Assembly (NCBI RefSeq): GCF_008281175.1
Contig: NZ_CP036524.1
Location: 1,612,001-1,676,000 of the forward strand
Origin: [Clostridium] hylemonae DSM 15053
Lineage (GTDB): Bacteria > Bacillota > Clostridia > Lachnospirales > Lachnospiraceae
Direction of reading: 5' to 3'
DNA length: 64,000 bases
Part shown: positions 1 through 7,598 of the stretch, in pieces
Layout: each line of letters begins with the position of its first letter
Numbering within the stretch: position 1 is the first letter of the stretch
The notes under the pieces: model-generated
What the model saw: the letters and a program-made list of their open reading frames with translations, nothing else
What the model was told of the DNA's origin: nothing
The model's database searches: none
Translations under genes and position numbers: made by a program

Positions 1-495
1 ATCCAGTCCGTTGACCGGCTCATCCAGTACGAGAAAGTCCGGGCTTCCGGCAAGCGCTACCGCAATGCCAAGCCTTTGACGCATGCCGAGAGAAAAGTTC
101 TTTGCCTTTTTTCTGCCGGTGCCCTCCAGACCGACCAGTTTTAAAAGCGCCGGAATATCGTCGAAGGACGGCAGACCGAGTGTACGGTACTGTTCTTGCA
201 GATTATCTTCGGCGGTCATGTCTGAATAAATAGACGGGGTCTCGATGACAGCGCCGATTCTTCTTCGTGATCTGAAGACCGCTTTGTCCGTATTGTCTGT
301 GCCGTACAGTCTGTATCCCCCGGCAGTGCAATGCTGCAGCCCGCATATGAGCCGGATGAGAGTTGTCTTGCCTGCGCCGTTTTTTCCTATAAAACCGTAA
401 ATGGAACCTTTCGGGACATGCATGGTCAAATGATCCAGCGCTTTAAAATGTCTGTAATGTTTGCATAATGAATCTGTTGTTAAAACATAGTCCAT
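1..495 (-). CDS. ABC transporter ATP-binding protein, bacitracin/lantibiotic-export type (3' end beyond window)
   Basis: The first 165 residues of an ABC ATPase are present; the gene continues past the left edge. Walker A (GKNGAGKT) lies at about residues 37-44, the signature region reads FSLGMRQ at 134-140, and Walker B (FLVLDEP) lies at 154-160, so the visible part ends just before the D-loop and switch histidine. The SLGMRQR signature is typical of the BcrA-like drug and lantibiotic exporter ATPases. The ATG at 493-495 follows an AAAGGAGGCC ribosome-binding site at 502-511. A response regulator gene lies immediately upstream on the same strand, separated by a repeat-bearing gap, so a peptide-antibiotic response or immunity transporter is the likely role (inference). 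The permease and any sensor kinase would be off-window. Confidence 0.9.
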   Translation of the reverse strand, partial: MDYVLTTDSLCKHYRHFKALDHLTMHVPKGSIYGFIGKNGAGKTTLIRLICGLQHCTAGGYRLYGTDNTDKAVFRSRRRIGAVIETPSIYSDMTAEDNLQEQYRTLGLPSFDDIPALLKLVGLEGTGRKKAKNFSLGMRQRLGIAVALAGSPDFLVLDEPVNGLD

Positions 496-540
496 GTTGT
501 TGGCCTCCTTTTTGGTGATACGGAAAGCTTAACTCATAAA

Positions 541-582
541 GGTTAAGGAAGCGGTTAAGAGAAGAGTAAAGATTTGGTTAAG
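541..582 (-). promoter_or_regulatory. Four phased CTTAACC-type direct repeats before the ABC gene
   Basis: Read on the minus strand, CTTAACC occurs at 576-582, 553-559 and 541-547, with a degenerate CTTTACT at 564-570. Start-to-start distances are 12, 11 and 12 bp, about one helical turn. The array lies between the response regulator stop codon and the ABC ATPase start. OmpR-family regulators commonly bind such phased direct repeats upstream of target promoters, so this is a plausible binding array for the neighbouring regulator. No convincing -10 element was identified. Confidence 0.5.
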
Positions 583-584
583 AT

Positions 585-1265
585 TCAGTTTTCTTTCATT
601 TTAAAACCAATTCCCCATACAGATTCGATGTAATCTTTCCGGCCGGCATCCTGTAGTTTTTTTCTCATATTGCTCACGTGGACCTTAAGGGAGCTTTCGG
701 TGCAGTCGGGCGTGTCTTCACTGATATGTTCCAGTATCACGGATTTCGTGCACACTTGTGAAGGATTCTGCATGAGCAGTTTCAATATGGCATATTCAGT
801 TCTTGTCATCCTGACCGGAAGACCGTGTACATGGACGGTGTGAGATGCCGTATCCACCGTTATATCGTCAAATACAAGACTGTGCGCCGCGCTTGTAACG
901 GCGGTACTTCTCAGTTGTACGGCAATTCTTGCCAGTAGTTCCTTTGTGTCAAAAGGTTTGGTGATATAATCGGCAGCGCCGCCGAGCAGAAGCGTGACTT
1001 TGTCGTCCACACTTGTTTTGGCGCTCATGATTATCACGGGGATTCCCTCTAATTCCGGCAGTATTTCCTCTCCGCTTAAGCCGGGCAGCATCAGGTCAAG
1101 TAAAATAAGGTCGGGCTTTTCGCGGGACAGAAGCAGCAGCGCCTCGGTGCCTGAATAGGCGCGGCCTGTAAAGTATCCTTCTCTGGTGAGAAGTTCATCC
1201 AGCATATTTCCTATATACATATCATCGTCGATGATCAGAATTTTTTTTATGGCGGTCTCCTCCAA
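585..1265 (-). CDS. OmpR/PhoB-family response regulator
   Basis: This is a 226-residue two-domain regulator. The receiver domain has the acidic cluster IIDDD near residues 11-15, the phospho-acceptor aspartate in LILLDLMLPG near residue 57, and the conserved lysine in YITKPFD near 104. The C-terminal winged helix ends with SSLKVHVSNMRKKL and a VWGIGFKM wing. The frame opens with TTG (1263-1265), but no ribosome-binding site precedes it. Instead, a GGAGGAG lies just inside the frame, 6 bases before an ATA codon (1248-1250) that would give the classic N-terminus (M)KKILIIDDD. A rare ATA start is therefore possible. The regulator probably controls the adjacent ABC transporter; no partner kinase is visible. 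Confidence 0.9.
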   Translation of the reverse strand: MEETAIKKILIIDDDMYIGNMLDELLTREGYFTGRAYSGTEALLLLSREKPDLILLDLMLPGLSGEEILPELEGIPVIIMSAKTSVDDKVTLLLGGAADYITKPFDTKELLARIAVQLRSTAVTSAAHSLVFDDITVDTASHTVHVHGLPVRMTRTEYAILKLLMQNPSQVCTKSVILEHISEDTPDCTESSLKVHVSNMRKKLQDAGRKDYIESVWGIGFKMKEN

Positions 1266-1285
1266 TCTGTAGTATCACTTTAATA

Positions 1286-1314
1286 AGAATACTATACTTG
1301 TTTTAGCAGGTCAA
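1286..1314 (-). promoter_or_regulatory. Candidate sigma-A promoter of the response regulator
   Basis: On the minus strand, TTGACC (1309-1314) and TATTCT (1286-1291) are separated by 17 bp and point into the response regulator gene. Confidence 0.4.
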
Positions 1315-1364
1315 ATAAAGTAAACTTAAGAAAGGATGCCGCGATATATTTCATAAAGAGGCAC

Positions 1365-1393
1365 TTGACAAAAATACAATAAATTGATATCAT
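1365..1393 (+). promoter_or_regulatory. Promoter of ilvN-ilvC
   Basis: TTGACA (1365-1370) and TATCAT (1388-1393) are separated by 17 bp, close to the sigma-A consensus. Because the -10 lies here, an upstream TTG at 1384 cannot be the ilvN start. Confidence 0.75.
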
Positions 1394-1425
1394 TAAAAAA
1401 CAGAACGCACTCTGTTTTAATGATA
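1388..1425 (+). promoter_or_regulatory. Inverted repeat overlapping the ilvN -10 element
   Basis: The left arm at 1388-1404 (TATCATTAAAAAACAGA) and right arm at 1411-1425 (TCTGTTTTAATGATA) form about 15 complementary pairs with a two-base bulge and a 6-base loop. The left arm includes the -10 hexamer. It could be an operator or a hairpin at the very 5' end of the transcript. No uridine tract follows, so it is not a terminator. Confidence 0.45.
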
Positions 1426-1443
1426 AAAGAAAAGAGGTGCAGT

Positions 1444-1941
1444 ATGCAGAGAGTATATTCATTACTGGTAGATAATAATCCTGGCGTACTGAGCCGGATC
1501 GCCGGATTGTTCAGCAGGCGCGGCTACAGTATCGACAGCATCACAGCGGGCGTCACCGCGGATCCAAGATTTACAAGGATCACCATAGTGGCAAGCGGGG
1601 ATGAACTGATCCTGTCTCAGATCGAGAAACAGGTGAGAAAGCTTGAAGACGTGATCGAGATAAAGGTGCTGAAGCCGGAAGATTCTGTTTACCGTGAGCT
1701 TATCATGGTAAAGATACTTGCCAATCCCGCACAGCGGGCGGAGATCGTGTCACTGGCGGACATTTTCAGGGCGAAGATAGTGGATGTGGAAAAGGAGTCC
1801 CTCATGGTAGAACTGACCGGGACACAGTCCAAGCTGGAAGCCTTTCTAAATCTGCTGGACGGATACGAGATACTGGAACTTGCCAGAACGGGCATAACCG
1901 GACTCTCACGCGGTATCAAGGACGTTACGATCATAGAGTAG
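1444..1941 (+). CDS. ilvN: Acetolactate synthase small (regulatory) subunit
   Basis: This 165-residue regulatory subunit of acetohydroxyacid synthase controls the first shared step of branched-chain amino acid synthesis. The N-terminal ACT domain reads MQRVYSLLVDNNPGVLSRIAGLFSRRGY-like from residue 1, the typical valine-binding fold, followed by the characteristic ALS_ss C-terminal domain ending in GITGLSRG. The ATG at 1444 follows an AAGAGGTG ribosome-binding site; the frame is open further upstream but runs into the promoter. ilvC follows 70 bp downstream with its own ribosome-binding site, so the two are probably co-transcribed. The catalytic subunit (ilvB) is not in this window, although it commonly sits beside ilvN. 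Confidence 0.95.
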   Translation: MQRVYSLLVDNNPGVLSRIAGLFSRRGYSIDSITAGVTADPRFTRITIVASGDELILSQIEKQVRKLEDVIEIKVLKPEDSVYRELIMVKILANPAQRAEIVSLADIFRAKIVDVEKESLMVELTGTQSKLEAFLNLLDGYEILELARTGITGLSRGIKDVTIIE

Positions 1942-1993
1942 GACAATAATGAAAGAAGCTAAAGGAATCACCCTTTAACGATAAAAGCAATGA

Positions 1994-3025
<1,032 letters not shown>

Positions 3026-3026
3026 T

Positions 3027-3081
3027 ATTTTGAAAGGGGTCAGACCCTCTGCATATGCAGGGGTCTGACCCCTTTCAAAAT
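3027..3081. repeat. Large palindrome with GGGGTCAGACCC core, likely bidirectional terminator
   Basis: The 21-base arms at 3027-3047 and 3061-3081 are exact reverse complements. The centre (CTGCATATGCAG, 3049-3060) is itself palindromic, so the whole 55-base element folds with one bulged base. Each arm contains GGGGTCAGACCC. An A/T-rich edge on each side makes it a plausible terminator for ilvC. The same core occurs at 54673-54726, so this is a dispersed repeat family rather than a one-off terminator. Confidence 0.85.
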
Positions 3082-3105
3082 TCACTCCATTTTCTGAAAA
3101 CTTGG

Positions 3106-3133
3106 TTGAATCGGATGTATTTTTCGATATAGT
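3106..3133 (+). promoter_or_regulatory. Candidate promoter of the tandem PRTase genes
   Basis: TTGAAT (3106-3111) and TATAGT (3128-3133) are separated by 16 bp, upstream of the first phosphoribosyltransferase-like gene. Confidence 0.45.
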
Positions 3134-3198
3134 ATGTTAAAATATAACTATCATATAAATCATGAATTTTCAAATCAAGACGGAAAGGAGAGTGGGCC

Positions 3199-3840
3199 AT
3201 GGATGTTAAGTTACAGGATCTGCGTTCTGAGAGAAACCCGAAGGCAAGGATAAAGATCATGCACGGACACTTCGCGAGAAGTCATTCTCACGTGAATACC
3301 TACATAGACATATCTACAGTCAAATGCCGGTGCAACAACGCGAGGGAGACGGCCCGGGTGCTGGCGGAACCGTATCTGTCATCCACGCAGATCGACACGA
3401 TCGTCTGTCTGGACGGCATGGAGACGGTCGGGGCGTTTCTGGCGGAACTGCTGATGGAGCCGGGAAATATATCTGTCAACGGCGGGAAAAACATATCCGT
3501 CGTTGCTCCGGAGATGAACCAGCTTGGCCAGATGATGTTCCGGGACAACACGAAGCGGATGATAGGCGGAGCGCATGTGCTGATCCTGGCCGGTTCTGTC
3601 AATACGGGCAGGACGATGATGCAGGCCATAGACACGGTTGTCTATTACGGGGGAAATGTATGTGGCGTGTGCGCGGTGTTCAGCGCCGCTTCAAAGGTTG
3701 CCGGAATTGATATCCATGCGATCTTTACCACAAGAGAAATTCCGGGATACCAGGTGTATCCGGGACATGACTGTCCGCTTTGCAGACAGGGAGTCAAGGT
3801 CGATGCGATAGTGAACAGCTACGGATATTCCGGCCTGTGA
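3199..3840 (+). CDS. Orotate phosphoribosyltransferase-like protein, copy 1
   Basis: This 213-residue protein has type I PRTase organisation: an OPRT-like N-terminus (HSHVNTYIDIS near residues 29-39) and a PRPP-loop-like segment, VLILAGSVNTGRT, near 126-138. In catalytic PRTases this loop carries two acidic residues (hhhhDDhhxTGxT), but here the pair reads A-G, so catalysis is doubtful. The C-terminus has a CPLC motif and ends NSYGYSGL. The ATG follows a strong AAAGGAGAG site. A same-length paralogue begins 55 bp downstream, with more than half of its residues identical by eye and no gaps. Candidate roles are a degenerate OPRT, a PRPP or nucleotide sensor, or an enzyme of unknown substrate; the sequence does not decide. 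Confidence 0.7.
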   Translation: MDVKLQDLRSERNPKARIKIMHGHFARSHSHVNTYIDISTVKCRCNNARETARVLAEPYLSSTQIDTIVCLDGMETVGAFLAELLMEPGNISVNGGKNISVVAPEMNQLGQMMFRDNTKRMIGGAHVLILAGSVNTGRTMMQAIDTVVYYGGNVCGVCAVFSAASKVAGIDIHAIFTTREIPGYQVYPGHDCPLCRQGVKVDAIVNSYGYSGL

Positions 3841-3895
3841 TCTTACAGCGGATATCCGTTTGACAAGTCAATCATAAAAAGGAGGAGTTAGACCG

Positions 3896-4537
3896 ATGGA
3901 TTCAAGATTTACAGACCTTCGTTCTGCCAGGAACCCAAAAGCGCGTATTAAGATCATGAAAGGACATTTTGCCACGAGCAATTCCCACTTGAATACGTAC
4001 ATCGATATGTCGACAGTCAAGACGAGACATAACAATTCAAGGGAAGCGGCTAAGGAGCTGGCAAATGAGTATCTGACCAACACAATGGTGAATACGATCG
4101 TATGTCTCGATGAGACGGAGGTGATCGGTACGTTCATGGCAGAACATCTCGCGGACAGCAGCAATCTGTCGCTGAGCGCGGGAAACAATATCTCAGTTAT
4201 AACGCCGGAGTTTGACACATTGGGGCAGATCATGTTCCGCGACAACAAGCAGCGCATGATCCAGAATCAGCAGGTGATCATACTGGCGGCTTCCGTCACG
4301 ACCGGGAAGACGATCCACAGGGCGATCGACTCCATATTGTACTATGGCGGCACCGTGTGCGGGATATGTTCCATATTCAGCGCGGTGAGCAAGATAGCAG
4401 GAATGGAGATCAAGACGATATTCACAAGCAAGGATCTTCCGGATTACCGGGCGTATGACGCAGGTGACTGTCCGCTCTGCAGGGAAGGAAAGCGGGTAGA
4501 GGCGCTGGTGAACAGCTACGGTTACTCCAAGCTGTAG
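3896..4537 (+). CDS. Orotate phosphoribosyltransferase-like protein, copy 2
   Basis: This 213-residue tandem paralogue aligns end to end with the preceding gene without gaps. The N-terminal RSARNPKARIKIMKGHFATS block, the SHLNTYIDMSTVK substrate-loop region and the C-terminal CPLC/NSYGYSKL block are all conserved. The PRPP-loop equivalent reads VIILAASVTTGKT, again without the two acidic residues of active type I PRTases but with the TGxT phosphate-binding part kept. An AAAAGGAGGAG ribosome-binding site precedes the ATG, and a strong terminator follows the stop, so the two genes form a closed bicistron. Conservation of the same loss in both copies suggests a specialised function rather than decay (inference). 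Confidence 0.7.
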   Translation: MDSRFTDLRSARNPKARIKIMKGHFATSNSHLNTYIDMSTVKTRHNNSREAAKELANEYLTNTMVNTIVCLDETEVIGTFMAEHLADSSNLSLSAGNNISVITPEFDTLGQIMFRDNKQRMIQNQQVIILAASVTTGKTIHRAIDSILYYGGTVCGICSIFSAVSKIAGMEIKTIFTSKDLPDYRAYDAGDCPLCREGKRVEALVNSYGYSKL

Positions 4538-4561
4538 CGGCCGCAGGCACGGACAGAAGAT

Positions 4562-4617
4562 AACAGAACGACGGGCGGCCCTCATCCGGCGCCGCCCGTC
4601 GTTCTGTTGGATTTTTT
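4562..4617 (+). terminator. Terminator of the PRTase pair
   Basis: A perfect 18-bp stem (4562-4579 with 4591-4608) with an 11-base loop is followed by a T-rich tract (4612-4617). Confidence 0.9.
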
Positions 4618-4638
4618 ATCATATTAAATGGAAGCAGC

Positions 4639-4668
4639 AAAAAAACAGCCACTGACGGGATGGCTGTT
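4639..4668 (-). terminator. Terminator of rpsT
   Basis: On the minus strand, AACAGCCA (4661-4668) pairs with TGGCTGTT (4644-4651), followed by a run of T residues down to 4639. Confidence 0.85.
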
Positions 4669-4689
4669 CTTTAAAATCTTCTATTCTAA

Positions 4690-4953
4690 TTAAGCAATCT
4701 CGTTTACAGCTTTTGTCAAACGGGAAATCTTTCTTGCGCAGGTGTTTTTGTGATATACACCCTTGCTGCCGGCTTTGTTGATTTCTCTGATCGCAGTCTT
4801 AAGAGCGTCTGCAGCAACAGCAGCATCTTTATTTGCAACAGCAGTCTCAACTTTCTTTACGCAAGTTTTAACTTTAGATTTGATTGACTTATTTCTAGCA
4901 GCTTTTGTTTCGTTTACTAAAATTCTTTTCTTTGCAGATTTGATATTAGCCAA
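4690..4953 (-). CDS. rpsT: 30S ribosomal protein S20
   Basis: This 87-residue S20 binds 16S rRNA during early 30S assembly. The lysine- and alanine-rich helical sequence starts (M)ANIKSAKKRIL, the family's usual N-terminus, and ends RKISRLTKAVNEIA. The start is a TTG at 4951-4953, preceded by GGAGGTGG; an in-frame ATG 24 bases upstream lies before that ribosome-binding site and is unlikely to be used. The gene is monocistronic, with its own sigma-A promoter, a hairpin in the leader and a terminator just downstream. It is divergent from gpr. Confidence 0.95.
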   Translation of the reverse strand: MANIKSAKKRILVNETKAARNKSIKSKVKTCVKKVETAVANKDAAVAADALKTAIREINKAGSKGVYHKNTCARKISRLTKAVNEIA

Positions 4954-5000
4954 CTCGTCCACCTCCAATATCTTCATATTTCTATTTCGATTTCATATTC

Positions 5001-5027
5001 GTTAGATCCGGACACGGACGTTCTAAC
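5001..5027 (-). ncRNA. Hairpin in the rpsT leader
   Basis: GTTAGA/TCTAAC outer pairs (5001-5006 with 5022-5027) enclose TCCG/CGGA, forming a stem in the 5' leader between promoter and start codon. S20 mRNA leaders are autoregulated in some bacteria, but no direct match to a known element is claimed. Confidence 0.35.
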
Positions 5028-5042
5028 GGAACATACTCATTC

Positions 5043-5071
5043 ATTTTATTCCAAGGAATGCATAATGTCAA
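5043..5071 (-). promoter_or_regulatory. Promoter of rpsT
   Basis: On the minus strand, a perfect TTGACA (5066-5071) is followed after 17 bp by TAAAAT (5043-5048). Confidence 0.8.
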
Positions 5072-5135
5072 TACATATTTCTCAAAATATTGTAAAAACT
5101 AGCACTTAAATGACGACTAAAGCGAGGGTGTGGAA

Positions 5136-6089
5136 ATGATTGAGAAGTATAGCATCAGAACAGACCTGGCATTGGAACAGAAAGAACGTTTCGAGTCAGA
5201 CAATGTTGAAGTACAAGGGGTTGTATTAGAAGAAAGCTACGATGAGGAACGTGAGATAAGGATCACCACGGTCAAGATCGAGACAGAGAAAGGCGCCAAG
5301 ACGATGGGCAAGCCTGTCGGAACTTATATTACCATGGAGGCGCCAAACATGGCGGTGCCGGACGAAGGATATCATGAAGAGGTGTCAAAAGAACTCATGA
5401 AATTTCTTCAGAGATTTCTGGACAAAGACAAAAAAGATTATTCTGTACTCGTCGTAGGTCTCGGCAACCGCATGGTGACGCCGGACGCGCTCGGCCCTTA
5501 TGTGGCTGATAATCTTAACATTACAAGGCATATCGTAAAAGAATACGGAAAGTATGCCATGGGGGAAGAGGAAGTACATCTGGTCAGTTCCATTGTGCCG
5601 GGAGTCATGGCCCAGACCGGTATGGAGACCGTGGAGATCATCCGCGGCGTAGTGAAAGAGACAGAGCCGGATATCATCATCGCTGTCGACGCGCTTGCCG
5701 CCAGAAGCTCCAAACGTCTCAACCGTACGATTCAGATCGCGGATACGGGGATCAATCCAGGGTCCGGGGTCGGCAATCACCGGAACGCGATCACGGAGGA
5801 GACAGTCGGCGTTCCGGTCATAGCGATCGGTGTCCCGACTGTGGTGGACGCGGCCACGATCGTAAACGACACGATGGAGAATCTTATCGCCGCGCTGGAG
5901 ACATCCGAGACACTCCGGGGCGTGGGCGTCGTGATGCAGGGCTACAATGCGGCGGAAAAGTATGAGCTTGTGAAGGAACTGATATCGCCTCATTTAAATG
6001 GAATGTTTGTGACGCCAAAGGATATTGATGAGACGGTGAAGCGGATAAGCTTTACCATCTCAGAAGCGCTGAATATGCTGTTTGCATAG
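5136..6089 (+). CDS. gpr: GPR germination protease (spore endopeptidase)
   Basis: This about 317-residue A25-family aspartic-type endopeptidase degrades small acid-soluble spore proteins at germination. It begins MIEKYSIRTDLALEQ, where the family's propeptide cleavage region is located, and contains VLVVGLGNRMVTPDALGP near residues 110-127 and IAVDALAARSSKRLNRTIQIADTGI-type residues near 187-211, both family hallmarks. A GTG at 5130 in the same frame would place GAGGG only 2 bases away, while the ATG at 5136 has proper spacing, so the latter is preferred. spoIIP follows, the usual clostridial and bacillar neighbour. Expression is expected in the forespore; no clear sigma-G promoter was identified. 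Confidence 0.95.
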   Translation: MIEKYSIRTDLALEQKERFESDNVEVQGVVLEESYDEEREIRITTVKIETEKGAKTMGKPVGTYITMEAPNMAVPDEGYHEEVSKELMKFLQRFLDKDKKDYSVLVVGLGNRMVTPDALGPYVADNLNITRHIVKEYGKYAMGEEEVHLVSSIVPGVMAQTGMETVEIIRGVVKETEPDIIIAVDALAARSSKRLNRTIQIADTGINPGSGVGNHRNAITEETVGVPVIAIGVPTVVDAATIVNDTMENLIAALETSETLRGVGVVMQGYNAAEKYELVKELISPHLNGMFVTPKDIDETVKRISFTISEALNMLFA

Positions 6090-6228
6090 ACAGCCGCGGC
6101 AGCCAGGTGTTTCTGATGTAAGATCAACCGGGTCATATTGCGCAGGACATGCACATAATCACAGTGCCGGCATCATATAGTGTTAAAACGGCAATTAAAA
6201 TGTGATCAGATTAGGTGTGTGATTTTAT

Positions 6229-7419
6229 TTGAAAGTAAGACATCGGATAAATAAAATGATTATTGCAGTTCCCGTATGCATTCTGGCAGTATATGCCGGA
6301 ATGCATACGCATGTAGACCCGGCGGGCAAGGTAAAGTATGAACTGAGTGAAATGCTGATGGAAGAAGCGCAGCAGATCTATCTTCCGGGCTTTGCATATA
6401 CGCAGGGGAGCAGAGGAAGTTCTTTCAGGGACTGGCTGACGACGGCGGCTATGAATATGATGCCTCTCGGGACTTATGTGGAAGGAAAGTCAGACATACA
6501 TACAGATGTAGAAGATAAGAAGACATATGAAATGATTCTGGCCCAGCAGGCCAACGATGAAAATGCGGTGGATGAAAACGGCAGACTCATACAGAATGAT
6601 GAGAAAGATGCACAGAATGAGGAGGCCGTTCAGACATCGGGAACGAAGATAGATACTTCTATGGAAAAGTTGAAAAGCTTTGAATATCTCGTCGGCAATT
6701 TCTACGTTATTGACGGCGGAACGATGACTTCGGCAGATGAGCTGAACGCCGAGAAGCTGATGGCAAAAGACATGAAGATCGACCAGAAGTCCGACGGCCC
6801 GAAAGTCCTCATCTACCACACCCATTCGCAGGAGGCGTTCGCCGATTCCAAGGACGGGGACACGAGCACGACTATCATGGGGATGGGAGACTATCTGTCC
6901 AAACTGCTGAGTGACAAGTACGGTATACAGACGATGCACCATGAAGGCGTCTATGATCTCGTGGACGGGAAACTTGACAGGAGCAAGGCGTATCAGCTGG
7001 CGGAACCGGAGATACAGAAGATCCTGGAGGATAATCCGAGCATCGAGGTCGTCATTGACCTGCACCGCGACGGTGTGGCGGAAGGCACTCATCTTGTGAC
7101 GGAGGTGAACGGAAAACCGACGGCACAGATCATGTTCTTTAACGGGCTGAGCAGAACAAAGGCCAACGGGAACATAGACTACTTAAAGAATCCATACATA
7201 GAGGATAATCTTGCATTTTCGCTTCAGATGCAGATTTCCGCCGCAAATAAATATCCCGGATTCACGAGAAGAATATACCTGAGAGGCTACCGGTATAATA
7301 TGCACCTGAAGCCGAAGACGCTGCTCATAGAAGCGGGGGCGCAGACGAACACGGTAGAAGAGATGAGAAATGCGATGGAAGTCCTTGCAGACACACTAGA
7401 TAATGTGCTGACAAAGTAA
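6229..7419 (+). CDS. spoIIP: Stage II sporulation protein P
   Basis: This 396-residue cell-wall amidase/endopeptidase is needed for septal peptidoglycan thinning and engulfment, acting with SpoIID and SpoIIM in the mother cell. An N-terminal membrane anchor occupies about residues 9-25 (MIIAVPVCILAVYAGMH). The catalytic domain contains VLIYHTHSQEAF near 196-207 and VIDLHRDGV near 270-278, the zinc-ligand segments of SpoIIP amidases, and ends with LLIEAGAQTNTVEE. The start is TTG at 6229, with a modest TTAGGTG site upstream. A CATATAGT at 6172-6179 resembles a sigma-E -10, but no good -35 was found. Terminator-like hairpins follow. Confidence 0.95.
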   Translation: MKVRHRINKMIIAVPVCILAVYAGMHTHVDPAGKVKYELSEMLMEEAQQIYLPGFAYTQGSRGSSFRDWLTTAAMNMMPLGTYVEGKSDIHTDVEDKKTYEMILAQQANDENAVDENGRLIQNDEKDAQNEEAVQTSGTKIDTSMEKLKSFEYLVGNFYVIDGGTMTSADELNAEKLMAKDMKIDQKSDGPKVLIYHTHSQEAFADSKDGDTSTTIMGMGDYLSKLLSDKYGIQTMHHEGVYDLVDGKLDRSKAYQLAEPEIQKILEDNPSIEVVIDLHRDGVAEGTHLVTEVNGKPTAQIMFFNGLSRTKANGNIDYLKNPYIEDNLAFSLQMQISAANKYPGFTRRIYLRGYRYNMHLKPKTLLIEAGAQTNTVEEMRNAMEVLADTLDNVLTK

Positions 7420-7455
7420 AATGTGTTTGATTAACCCTATATTTCGTGCTAATAT

Positions 7456-7528
7456 AACCTTACGGCAGCGATGCTGCGTAAGGTTAGCCGCGGACGGTCT
7501 TCTTGTCCGAGGGTATCCGCTTTTTTTT
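7456..7528 (+). terminator. Two consecutive hairpins between spoIIP and parE, the second with a T8 tract
   Basis: The first hairpin pairs AACCTTAC (7456-7463) with GTAAGGTT (7478-7485) and GCAGC with GCTGC, about 13 bp with one bulge. The second has GCGGA (7490-7494) pairing with TCCGC (7516-7520), directly followed by eight T residues (7521-7528). The pair may end spoIIP transcription or act as an attenuator for the topoisomerase operon. Confidence 0.6.
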
Positions 7529-7598
7529 GAGAGCATGGAATTTTCCGCCGTTTTACAGGCGGAAATTGATGAAGATACAAGAGAAAGGAACTGAAGGA

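Noticed and set aside
1321-1443. T-box riboswitch or leader peptide upstream of ilvN
   Set aside because: The space between promoter and start is too short, and no T-box sequence or branched-chain codon run is present.
7503-7598. Longer N-terminus for subunit B of the topoisomerase
   Set aside because: The upstream TTG lies within a terminator-like hairpin, and the conserved start (MAKKNTYDADS) with its ribosome-binding site is at 7599.
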